Assembly (NCBI GenBank): GCA_030588275.1
Contig: JAUUYJ010000104.1
Span: 1 to 8,331, forward strand
Direction: 5' to 3'
Length of the DNA stretch: 8,331 nucleotides
Origin: Candidatus Zixiibacteriota bacterium
Lineage (GTDB): Bacteria; Zixibacteria; MSB-5A5; GN15; JAAZOE01
Shown here: piece after piece, positions 1 through 6,165 of the stretch
Layout of the letters: every line of letters begins with the position of its first letter
How positions within the stretch are numbered: the stretch's first letter is position 1
Made by a program: the position numbers and the translations under genes
Notes under the pieces: generated by a model
Databases searched by the model: none
What the model saw: only the letters and a program-made list of their open reading frames with translations
What the model was told of the DNA's origin: nothing

Positions 1-84
1 AAGAAACGGAAACGCGGATTCCGTCAGTCAACCATTCTGCACGCCAGCGATTACGGGCAGTACAGTACATTAATTCCCAATTAG
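1..84 (+). CDS. rpmI: Ribosomal protein L35, C-terminal end only (5' truncated by window)
   Basis: The first 84 bases read in frame 1 as 27 residues ending in TAG at 82-84. The peptide is very basic at first (KKRKRGFRQSTILHASD) and ends YSTLIPN. This matches the C-terminal part of bacterial L35, which usually carries a K/R-rich stretch, then an R-K-S-T-I/L-V-S-type segment and a short tail ending near L-x-P. L35 is a small protein of the large ribosomal subunit. Its gene normally sits directly before rplT, often after infC, as here. The start and first half lie upstream of the window. Only the fragment is visible, so identity rests on both the sequence match and the position 10 bases before rplT. 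Confidence 0.85.
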   Translation, partial: KKRKRGFRQSTILHASDYGQYSTLIPN

Positions 85-87
85 GAG
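83..87 (+). promoter_or_regulatory. Shine-Dalgarno sequence of rplT
   Basis: AGGAG lies 7 bases upstream of the ATG at 95 and overlaps the rpmI stop codon. It is one of the strongest ribosome binding sites in the window and fixes the rplT start. The overlap with the stop codon suggests that translation of rpmI and rplT is coupled. Confidence 0.8.
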
Positions 88-94
88 TTGTTAG

Positions 95-442
95 ATGCCA
101 AGAACAAGAAACAGAGTTGCCTCCAAGGCTCGACATAAAAAAGTTCTCAAACGGGCCAAAGGTAACTACGGTGCCCGGAGTCGCCTCTTTCGTACAGCGG
201 TGGAGACGGTTCATCGTTCTTTAAGATTTGCCTACCGTGATCGGAAACGGAAAAAACGTGATTTCCGTCGCTTGTGGATCACCCGTATTTCGGCGGCGAC
301 AAAAATGTGTGGAATGAATTATTCCTCATTTATGTGTGCGCTTAAGAAATCGGGCGTTAATCTTGATCGCAAGACGCTGGCCAATATTGCCGCGACTGAT
401 ATGTCAACTTTCGAGCGTCTGGTGGAGATGACCAAGGCTTAA
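95..442 (+). CDS. rplT: 50S ribosomal protein L20
   Basis: A 115-residue protein, the usual length of L20 (about 115-120). It begins MPRTRNRVASKARHKK and continues with a long, very basic N-terminal segment to about residue 60. In the family this segment forms an extended helix threaded into 23S rRNA. The globular C-terminal half follows, with the family-typical stretch RLWITRISAA and a segment around residues 88-110 (GVNLDRKTLANIA, then the final helix). L20 is needed early in large-subunit assembly. In several bacteria it also represses its own operon by binding the mRNA leader; any such leader would lie upstream of this window. The start is supported by AGGAG seven bases upstream. The gene is flanked by rpmI and pheS in a classic order. 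Confidence 0.97.
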   Translation: MPRTRNRVASKARHKKVLKRAKGNYGARSRLFRTAVETVHRSLRFAYRDRKRKKRDFRRLWITRISAATKMCGMNYSSFMCALKKSGVNLDRKTLANIAATDMSTFERLVEMTKA

Positions 443-449
443 TTGTGAG

Positions 450-1463
450 ATGAGTATTATCAAGCAATTAGAGCAATTGGGAATAAAGGCTCAAACCGAT
501 ATCAAACAGGCCGACTCCGGCGATGTGCTGGAGAAATTGCGGGTCGGCCTACTGGGCAAAAAAGGGGCATTGACCTCGATCCTGCGGGGTCTGAAAGAAC
601 TTTCCGTCGAAGAGAAAAGGGAGGTTGGTGGTTTGGCCAACCGCCTCAAGGGAACAATTGAGGAATCGATTGCGACCAAGCGGGAAGCTTTGTCGGGCGG
701 ATCGGGTGGGTCAACTATTGATTATACCCTTCCTGGAAAACCTCACGCCCATGGTCATCGGCATCTGGTCACTTTGGTTATGGACGAGTTCATCTCTATC
801 TTTCAGCGGATGGGATTTGAAATCGCCGATGGTCCTGAGATAGAGACCGATCATTACAATTTCGGGGCACTTAATTTTCCTGACGATCACCCGGCTCGCG
901 ATGAACACGATACTTTTTACGTCGATGGCGGGCTTCTTTTGAGAACGCATACTTCTAATGTTCAGATTCGTGAATTTGAGAAGCGGACTCCGCCGGTAAA
1001 AATCATCGCTCCGGGTCGCGTTTTCAGAAATGAATCGGTCAACGCTCGGAGCTTCTGCGTTTTTCATCAGGTCGAAGGGTTTTTGGTCGATGAAAATGTT
1101 ACCTTTGGAGATTTGAAAGGGGCGCTTGAAGCGTTCTGTTACGAGTATTTTGAAGAGGGTGTCAACCTCCGCTTTCGACCCAGCTTTTTCCCTTTCACCG
1201 AACCGTCGGCCGAAGTTGACGTTCAGTGTTTTTTGTGTAGTGGGAAAGGATGCACCTTGTGCAAGTATGAGGGCTGGCTCGAAATTTTGGGTTGTGGAAT
1301 GATCGACCCGGAGGTCTTTCGCTCCGTTGGCTACGATTCTGAAAAATACACCGGATATGCCTTTGGGGTGGGTATCGAGCGGATGGCTCTTTTAAAATAT
1401 CGAATCAACGATATTCGTCTCCTGTATGAAAATGACGCCAGATTTATTCGGCAATTCCGTTGA
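450..1463 (+). CDS. pheS: Phenylalanyl-tRNA synthetase alpha subunit
   Basis: A 337-residue class II aminoacyl-tRNA synthetase subunit. With PheT it forms an (alpha-beta)2 enzyme that charges tRNA-Phe with phenylalanine in the cytosol. Residues 1-90 form the helical, coiled-coil-like tRNA-binding N-terminus. The catalytic core follows, with HPARDEHDTFYVD (147-159), LLRTHTSNVQIR (163-174), motif 2 around F192-R193-N194-E195, and motif 3 GVGIER (306-311). A304 in GYAFGVG is the small residue lining the phenylalanine pocket (E. coli Ala294). Residues 260-271 hold a C-x2-C-x4-C-x2-C knuckle that I recall from Bacillus-type PheS and which may bind zinc. The stretch after motif 2 reads ARSFCVFHQ rather than the E. 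coli-like THxPxFHQ. The Shine-Dalgarno sequence is weak (GTGAG next to the ATG), so translation may depend on coupling to rplT, which ends 7 bases earlier. Confidence 0.97.
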   Translation: MSIIKQLEQLGIKAQTDIKQADSGDVLEKLRVGLLGKKGALTSILRGLKELSVEEKREVGGLANRLKGTIEESIATKREALSGGSGGSTIDYTLPGKPHAHGHRHLVTLVMDEFISIFQRMGFEIADGPEIETDHYNFGALNFPDDHPARDEHDTFYVDGGLLLRTHTSNVQIREFEKRTPPVKIIAPGRVFRNESVNARSFCVFHQVEGFLVDENVTFGDLKGALEAFCYEYFEEGVNLRFRPSFFPFTEPSAEVDVQCFLCSGKGCTLCKYEGWLEILGCGMIDPEVFRSVGYDSEKYTGYAFGVGIERMALLKYRINDIRLLYENDARFIRQFR

Positions 1464-1473
1464 GAAATAGAAC

Positions 1474-3858
1474 ATGAAACTTCCTTATAGTTGGTTAAAA
1501 GAGATATCGGGTGTCTCATGGAGTGCCGATGAAGCGGCCGACCGTCTGACTTTGTCCGGTACTGCCGGATTGGCCGAATCGCATAACCGCGAACATTTCA
1601 AAAATGTTGTCGTTGGACAGATCAGTTCTCTGGAAAAACATCCCAACGCTGATAAACTGCAAGTGGCCAATGTCACAACCGGATCTGACGAGTGGCAAAT
1701 TATCTGTGGTGCGCCTAACTGCGAGGCTGGTCAAAAAGTTATTGTGGCTCTGCCCGGTGCCTGCCTCAAGGGTGAATTTGATATAAAAGAGATTAAAATG
1801 CGTGGCGTCAAATCGGCGGGGATGATCTGCGCCGAAGATGAGCTGGGCCTTTCTGACGATCACGGCGGCATTATCGTTCTCGACGAATCTGCTCCTTTGG
1901 GTGTTGATGCGTACGAATATTTGAATCTGGATGAAGCTGTCATCGGCTTTGAAATTACACCCAACCGTCCCGATTGCCTCTCGGCCAATGGCGTTGCGCG
2001 AGAACTGGCCGTTTTGGATGGACGTCGCTTAGAGCTTTCCGCTCCGGCTGTTTCCGAGTCATCAGAAAAAGCATCCGATCAAATCAAAGTTATCATCGAA
2101 GATTCTCATGGATGCCCTCGTTATACCGCTCGGATAATCAAAAATGTAAAGGTTGGACCCTCGCCAGACTGGATGCAGAAGCGTCTTCTTGATTGCGGCG
2201 TGCGATCGATTAACAATATTGTAGATATCTCAAACTACGTTATGCTTGAGACTAATCAACCGCTTCATGCGTTTGATTATGATCGTTTTGGTTCCCGCGA
2301 AGTGATTATTCGTCAGGCGAATGATGGGGAATTATTCACCACACTTGATGGGCAGGAGCATAAGCTTGACAGTTCCGTCTTGATGATTACCAATGGAAAG
2401 ATTGGGGTCGCGGCGGCAGGCGTTATGGGTGGGCTCAATAGTGAAGTGGAAGAGGGGACGACAACCATTCTCCTGGAGTCGGCTTATTTTGATCCCAGCG
2501 TCATTCGTAAATCAAGAAATAGGCTGGGGCTCAGTAGTGAATCATCCTACCGATTTGAGCGTGGTATTGATCCAAATGGAGTTGTTTCTGCATCGGATCG
2601 AGCCGCTCAGTTGATGGCCGAACTGGCCGGGGGAGAGGTTTTGGCTGGCGTCGTGGATAATATCGCCAGACCGATTGAGCCAATTACAGTTAATCTGCGC
2701 CGTTCGCAGGTCTCCAGACTGTTGGGAGTTGACTTACCGGGTAACTTCATTTCCGAAACGCTCAATAATTTGGGATTCGACCTGTCTGAGAATAAGGCGG
2801 AGTTGATTACTGCTGTGATACCGACTTTCAGGCCTGATGTCAGCCGTGAAGTTGATCTTATTGAAGAGGTTGCCAGAATCTTTGGAATGGGTAATATTCC
2901 CAATAGTACTCATAATTCCGGGCCACTCTATTCGCCGACTCATCGTCGGGATACAATTAAGGAGCAGTTGCGGCAGATTATGACCGGGTTTGGGTATGAT
3001 GAGATGCTTGGAACCGGATTTGCCAATCCTGACCTGATGCAGAAAATTGAGCCGGCTGTCAAACCGATTAGGTTGACCAACCCGATCTCAGACGATTTTG
3101 GTTATATGCGGACGCGGATGCTGTACTCAATGTTGGTTGCGGCAGGGCATAACATTCGGCATCGGAATATTGATTTCAAGCTGTTTGAGATCGGTCGAGT
3201 TTATATCCCTCAGGATAAAATGCCGGACCAGCCCTACAGCTTTGGGCTAATTGCAACCGGTCAAAGTTTGGCTCCCTATTGGAAAAATGGCTCCGAAGCA
3301 CTTGACCTGTTTGAGATAAAAGGGCTATTGACTTCCTTGAGTGATAGTTTAAGTGTTTGGCCCTTTGTGATTGAACCAGAAGTGGTTGCTGGTTACGATA
3401 AGGGTCTTTCGTTTGTAATAAAATGTGGAACGGTCAGGGTCGGATCGATCGGGATGGTAGATCAAAAAACAGCCCGGTTGTTTGATATTAAGCAAAAAGC
3501 ATTTGCCGCGGAGTTGAATCTCGAAATAATATCGAGCATGGAAAAGCGAATCTCTCCGTATCAACCTTTGCCAAAGTATCCTGGTTCGAGCAGGGATGTG
3601 GCGATAGTGGTTGATAATCATCTGCAGGCTGAGGAGATGCGGCAATCGATTATCAGTTCTGGTGGTGAGTTAGTTCGGGCGGTAACCGTTTTTGATCTGT
3701 TTACCGGCGGACAGGTTCCTGAAGGGAAGAAATCGGTCGCCTTCTCTATCGATTTTCGTTCTTCTGATAGAACGCTTCAGGATGAAGAGGTGGATCGAGT
3801 GTTTAAGAAAATAGTCAATACCCTGGTTGATAAATTCAAGGCCGGTTTGAGGGAGTAG
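1474..3858 (+). CDS. pheT: Phenylalanyl-tRNA synthetase beta subunit
   Basis: A 794-residue protein, essentially the family length (E. coli about 795). Domains in order: an N-terminal segment starting MKLPYSWLKE; an EMAP-II/OB-fold tRNA-binding domain at about 39-150 (HPNADKLQVANV; CGAPN); the B3/B4 editing domain at about 205-375, which in the family clears mischarged tyrosyl-tRNA (RSINNIVDISNYV; QPLHAFDYD); the B5 domain at about 401-476, with D455, D461, E464 and E465 in its conserved motif; a catalytically inactive synthetase-like core at about 485-690; and a C-terminal anticodon-binding FDX-ACB fold at about 702-794 (KYPGSSRDVAIVV). No internal stop or frameshift is seen. The start lies 10 bases after pheS with only a poor Shine-Dalgarno match. 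The final codons (GGGAG just before TAG) double as the ribosome binding site of the next gene. Confidence 0.97.
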   Translation: MKLPYSWLKEISGVSWSADEAADRLTLSGTAGLAESHNREHFKNVVVGQISSLEKHPNADKLQVANVTTGSDEWQIICGAPNCEAGQKVIVALPGACLKGEFDIKEIKMRGVKSAGMICAEDELGLSDDHGGIIVLDESAPLGVDAYEYLNLDEAVIGFEITPNRPDCLSANGVARELAVLDGRRLELSAPAVSESSEKASDQIKVIIEDSHGCPRYTARIIKNVKVGPSPDWMQKRLLDCGVRSINNIVDISNYVMLETNQPLHAFDYDRFGSREVIIRQANDGELFTTLDGQEHKLDSSVLMITNGKIGVAAAGVMGGLNSEVEEGTTTILLESAYFDPSVIRKSRNRLGLSSESSYRFERGIDPNGVVSASDRAAQLMAELAGGEVLAGVVDNIARPIEPITVNLRRSQVSRLLGVDLPGNFISETLNNLGFDLSENKAELITAVIPTFRPDVSREVDLIEEVARIFGMGNIPNSTHNSGPLYSPTHRRDTIKEQLRQIMTGFGYDEMLGTGFANPDLMQKIEPAVKPIRLTNPISDDFGYMRTRMLYSMLVAAGHNIRHRNIDFKLFEIGRVYIPQDKMPDQPYSFGLIATGQSLAPYWKNGSEALDLFEIKGLLTSLSDSLSVWPFVIEPEVVAGYDKGLSFVIKCGTVRVGSIGMVDQKTARLFDIKQKAFAAELNLEIISSMEKRISPYQPLPKYPGSSRDVAIVVDNHLQAEEMRQSIISSGGELVRAVTVFDLFTGGQVPEGKKSVAFSIDFRSSDRTLQDEEVDRVFKKIVNTLVDKFKAGLRE

Positions 3859-3861
3859 ATT

Positions 3862-4107
3862 ATGGATAATGATACATTTAGCATTTTAGAAGATCGTATC
3901 AAAAAAGCTGTAAGCCATATTGAAAAACTGTCCACTCAAAACAACGGTCTGGTCGATGAGAATCAACAGCTTCAGGGGCGAGTGGCAGAACTTGAAAAAA
4001 GCATGAAGAAAGTAGAGAAGGATACGACTCGAATTTCAGAAGCGGTCAAAGATAAAATTGAGCGGCTTCTGAATCGGATTGAGTCGTTTGAAAAATCTGT
4101 CCGGTAG
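3862..4107 (+). CDS. zapB: ZapB-like cell division coiled-coil protein
   Basis: An 81-residue, charged, almost wholly helical protein with heptad-like hydrophobic spacing throughout, no cysteine and no membrane segment. It starts with F-x2-LE-x2-I-x2-A-x3-I-x2-L (residues 6-23) and ends with a segment resembling ERLLNRIE-S-F. Both resemble the ends of E. coli ZapB, which is also 81 residues, as I recall it. ZapB is an antiparallel coiled coil that binds ZapA at the Z-ring and helps align and stabilise it with the chromosome terminus. The assignment is supported by position: the gene lies directly before zapA. It starts 3 bases after pheT, with GGGAG at 3851-3855 six bases before the ATG, so it is probably co-transcribed and coupled with pheST. 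Coiled coils match each other easily, so the family assignment is probable rather than certain. The alternative is an unnamed short coiled-coil protein that partners ZapA. Confidence 0.7.
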   Translation: MDNDTFSILEDRIKKAVSHIEKLSTQNNGLVDENQQLQGRVAELEKSMKKVEKDTTRISEAVKDKIERLLNRIESFEKSVR

Positions 4108-4115
4108 TTTTTTGC

Positions 4116-4143
4116 TTGACAAATAAGGGTTAGAAAGTATTAG
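4116..4143 (+). promoter_or_regulatory. Candidate sigma-70-type promoter for zapA
   Basis: A perfect -35 hexamer TTGACA (4116-4121) is followed after 16 bases by TATTAG (4138-4143), a 4/6 match to TATAAT. It begins 8 bases after the ZapB-like gene stops, in an AT-rich gap of about 105 bases, the widest gap in the cluster before folD. Transcription would start near 4150 and give a leader of about 60 bases. The -10 element is imperfect. A second TATATT at 4146-4151 is too far from TTGACA for standard spacing. If used, this promoter would uncouple zapA and downstream genes from the pheST transcript. Confidence 0.45.
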
Positions 4144-4182
4144 TTTATATTAACATAGAGACTGAGAAAGCCACCTGAGATT

Positions 4183-4205
4183 AAAAGGCGACCTTTTGGG
4201 GTCGC
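4183..4205 (+). promoter_or_regulatory. Structured zapA leader with two mutually exclusive hairpins
   Basis: Two inverted repeats share bases. Hairpin A pairs AAAAGG (4183-4188) with CCTTTT (4192-4197) across a CGA loop. Hairpin B pairs GCGACC (4188-4193) with GGTCGC (4200-4205) across a six-base loop; it has five G-C pairs and one A-U pair and should be the more stable. Only one can form at a time. Hairpin B ends directly against the AGGGA ribosome binding site (4206-4210), so it could affect access of ribosomes to zapA. No U-run follows, so it is not an intrinsic terminator. The pairing is seen in the sequence; any regulatory role is inference, and I do not recognise a named RNA family. Confidence 0.45.
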
Positions 4206-4214
4206 AGGGAAATG

Positions 4215-4508
4215 ATGGAAACGCCGAAAACCCGTGTTCGCGTAAATATATATGGAGAAGAGTTTAGCCTGCGCTCCGATGGCAACGAAGATTATGTCCG
4301 TGAAGTAGCCGGATATCTTGATCGAAGCATGAGAGATGTGGCTGAAAAAAACTCCAACAAATCACCTTCCAAGATTGCCATACTTGCCGCCTTAAACATC
4401 ATTGATGAGCTATTGTCTGAAAGACAAAAAGGTAAGCATGGTATTTCTGATTTGGAAGAGCGGGCCAAGCAGATTATTTCCCTTGTGGATGACAGTATTC
4501 CGGATTGA
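4215..4508 (+). CDS. zapA: Cell division protein ZapA
   Basis: A short protein (97 residues from this start) of the ZapA family, which binds and cross-links FtsZ filaments at the division septum. The N-terminal globular part contains the family pattern V-x-V-x-I-Y-G-E-E-F-x-L, followed by ED-YVREVAGYLDRSM-RDVAE. The centre has the conserved KIAILAALNIIDELL helix, and the C-terminal part is a helix (LEERAKQIISLVDD) that forms the dimer or tetramer coiled coil in the family. Two adjacent ATG codons exist at 4212 and 4215. I chose 4215 because AGGGA (4206-4210) lies 4 bases from it but only 1 base from 4212; the proteins differ by one Met. It follows the ZapB-like gene, its likely partner, and precedes rny, an order I associate with the Bacteroidetes/FCB group. 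Confidence 0.9.
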   Translation: METPKTRVRVNIYGEEFSLRSDGNEDYVREVAGYLDRSMRDVAEKNSNKSPSKIAILAALNIIDELLSERQKGKHGISDLEERAKQIISLVDDSIPD

Positions 4509-4547
4509 AAAACCGGGTCAGCTGATCATCTGTTCTAAAATATCTCC

Positions 4548-4577
4548 CTGACAATATTTCTTGGTCAATCCCATAAT
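4548..4577 (+). promoter_or_regulatory. Candidate promoter upstream of rny
   Basis: CTGACA (4548-4553, 5/6 match to TTGACA) and CATAAT (4572-4577, 5/6 match to TATAAT) are separated by 18 bases, in the 88-base gap between zapA and rny. Transcription would begin near 4584, almost on top of the rny ribosome binding site, giving a leader of only about a dozen bases. The hexamers are good but the very short leader is unusual, so this may be a chance match. Confidence 0.3.
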
Positions 4578-4583
4578 CAACAT

Positions 4584-4590
4584 GGGGAGG
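4584..4590 (+). promoter_or_regulatory. Shine-Dalgarno sequence that sets the rny start
   Basis: GGGGAGG lies 6 bases before the ATG at 4597. It overlaps or follows the alternative in-frame starts TTG 4561 and ATG 4582, neither of which has a ribosome binding site of its own. It therefore decides the start in favour of 4597. Confidence 0.8.
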
Positions 4591-4596
4591 TTCCAT

Positions 4597-6165
4597 ATGC
4601 AGGATTCACCAGCTTTAATTATACTGTTGGCCGTTTTGGCCATTTTCTTTTCATCCGCAATTGCGTGGTATTTATCGCGCCGCCTGGGTAATCGCAAGCT
4701 AGCCAATGCCGAGGAATTTGCCAAAAAAATTATCGCCGAGGCCGAAAAAGAGGCGGCGATCAAGAAAAAAGAAGCAAGACTTGAAGCCAAAGATGAGTGG
4801 CTCAAGGCCAAGGCCAGTTTTGATGGCGAGATGCAAAGTAAGCGGGGTGAAATTTCCAAGGTCGAGAAGCGGGTTGTCGATAAGGAGCATGACCTAAATC
4901 GCAAGCTGGGCTCTTTATCCGACCGGGAAGTAAAGATTCAGGAAAAAGAGAAAGTGACCGCATCTCGTGAGCGAGGCGTGGAAAATAGGGAAACGGAATT
5001 AGAACGACTCATTTCCGATCAAAATGTTCAGCTGGAAAAAATTTCCGGGATGTCGGCTGAGGAAGCAAAGCAGATCTTAATTGAAAATATGACCGGCAAA
5101 GCGAAAATTGAAGCGGCCGCTTTGGCCAAAGAGATTAAAGATAATGCGGAGCGTAACGCGGAGAGGGAAGCGAAGGATATTATTATCCAGGCGATTTATC
5201 GCTGTGCCGCCGACCATACCGTTGAGTCAACCGTGTCAGTTGTTAATCTTCCCAGCGATGAAATGAAAGGGCGGATCATCGGGCGGGAAGGGCGTAACAT
5301 CAGGTCATTTGAAACCGCTACCGGAATCGACGTTATTGTGGATGATACACCAGAGGCAGTTATCTTGTCAGGCTATGATCCGATTCGCCGGGAAATTGCT
5401 CGGATGGCATTGGGGAAACTGGTCGCCGATGGGCGGATTCACCCCACTCGGATCGAAGAGGTGGTTGCCGCCGCCGAAAAAGATATGGATGTAATCATCC
5501 GTGAAGCGGGTGAGCAGGCTTCTTTTGACACCGGGATTCATGGACTCAATAGTGAAGTTTTAAAACTTTTGGGGAAACTCAAATTCCGTTCCAGCTACGG
5601 ACAGAATGTCTTGAACCATTCATGCGAAGTAGCGATGTTAGCCGGGATTATGGCCTCGGAGTTGAAGCTTGATCCGGCGACAGCCAAGCGGGCCGGATTG
5701 CTTCATGATATTGGTAAGGCAATCGATCGTGAAACTGAGGGGACGCATACCCAAATTGGGGCGAGATTACTCCGTAAATATAACGAAAATGCTGTCATCA
5801 TAAACGCTGTCGAGTCGCATCATGGGGATGTCCCTCAGGAGACCCCTTATCCTGTTTTGGTGCAGGCGGCTGATGCCATTTCAGGCTCACGACCGGGGGC
5901 GCGCCGCGAGCCTTTGGAAAGTTATGTCAAGCGTTTGGAAAATCTGGAAGAGTTGGCTGACGGATTTAAAGGAGTCGCCAAAGCGTATGCGATTCAAGCG
6001 GGGCGGGAAGTGCGGGTTATTGTGGAATGTGATAGGATGGACGATTTGGCCTCATCGATGTTGGCCTCCGATATTGCGACCAAGATTGAGGGTGAGATGG
6101 AGTATCCGGGTCAAATCAAAGTTACTGTTATCAGAGAAATGCGAACTGTGGAGTATGCAAAGTAA
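4597..6165 (+). CDS. rny: Ribonuclease Y
   Basis: A 522-residue membrane-anchored endoribonuclease that initiates bulk mRNA decay; family length is about 520. Residues 6-26 are one hydrophobic membrane segment. They are followed by a long, highly charged coiled coil to about residue 205, a KH RNA-binding domain with GRIIGREGRN at 225-234, and an HD phosphohydrolase domain with H341 (LNHSCEVA), the H370-D371 pair (LLHDIGKA), H408-H409 and D426 (AADAISGSRPGARRE). The C-terminus has IKVTVIREMRTVEYAK, typical of the family. All catalytic residues seem intact. The start at ATG 4597 is chosen for its GGGGAGG site and because the protein then begins directly before the membrane helix. The stop codon overlaps the next start codon by one base (TAATG). 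Adjacency of rny and ymdB is also found in Bacillus subtilis. Confidence 0.97.
   Translation: MQDSPALIILLAVLAIFFSSAIAWYLSRRLGNRKLANAEEFAKKIIAEAEKEAAIKKKEARLEAKDEWLKAKASFDGEMQSKRGEISKVEKRVVDKEHDLNRKLGSLSDREVKIQEKEKVTASRERGVENRETELERLISDQNVQLEKISGMSAEEAKQILIENMTGKAKIEAAALAKEIKDNAERNAEREAKDIIIQAIYRCAADHTVESTVSVVNLPSDEMKGRIIGREGRNIRSFETATGIDVIVDDTPEAVILSGYDPIRREIARMALGKLVADGRIHPTRIEEVVAAAEKDMDVIIREAGEQASFDTGIHGLNSEVLKLLGKLKFRSSYGQNVLNHSCEVAMLAGIMASELKLDPATAKRAGLLHDIGKAIDRETEGTHTQIGARLLRKYNENAVIINAVESHHGDVPQETPYPVLVQAADAISGSRPGARREPLESYVKRLENLEELADGFKGVAKAYAIQAGREVRVIVECDRMDDLASSMLASDIATKIEGEMEYPGQIKVTVIREMRTVEYAK

Noticed and set aside
711..1067. 118-codon minus-strand ORF inside pheS
   Set aside because: It is fully antisense to conserved pheS codons including motif 2, with no ribosome binding site and no protein-like motif.
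4091..4113. Intrinsic terminator after the ZapB-like gene (AAAAA and TTTTTT flanking the stop)
   Set aside because: The possible stem is only A-U pairs with no G-C core, and the T-run alone is not a terminator.
4144..4211. 6S RNA (ssrS), which neighbours zapA in Gammaproteobacteria
   Set aside because: Only about 60 bases are available, against about 180 for 6S RNA, and it lies upstream rather than downstream of zapA. The gap after zapA (4509-4596) is also too short and lacks the long paired structure.
4561..4596. Longer RNase Y start at TTG 4561 (or ATG 4582), adding up to 12 residues
   Set aside because: Neither start has a ribosome binding site. The added codons run through the GGGGAGG site that serves ATG 4597, and the family starts directly before the membrane helix.
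4518..4904. 128-codon minus-strand ORF rich in Leu, Ser and Ala
   Set aside because: It is the mirror of the RNase Y coiled-coil repeats (Lys/Glu/Ala codons read backwards), a usual source of false ORFs.
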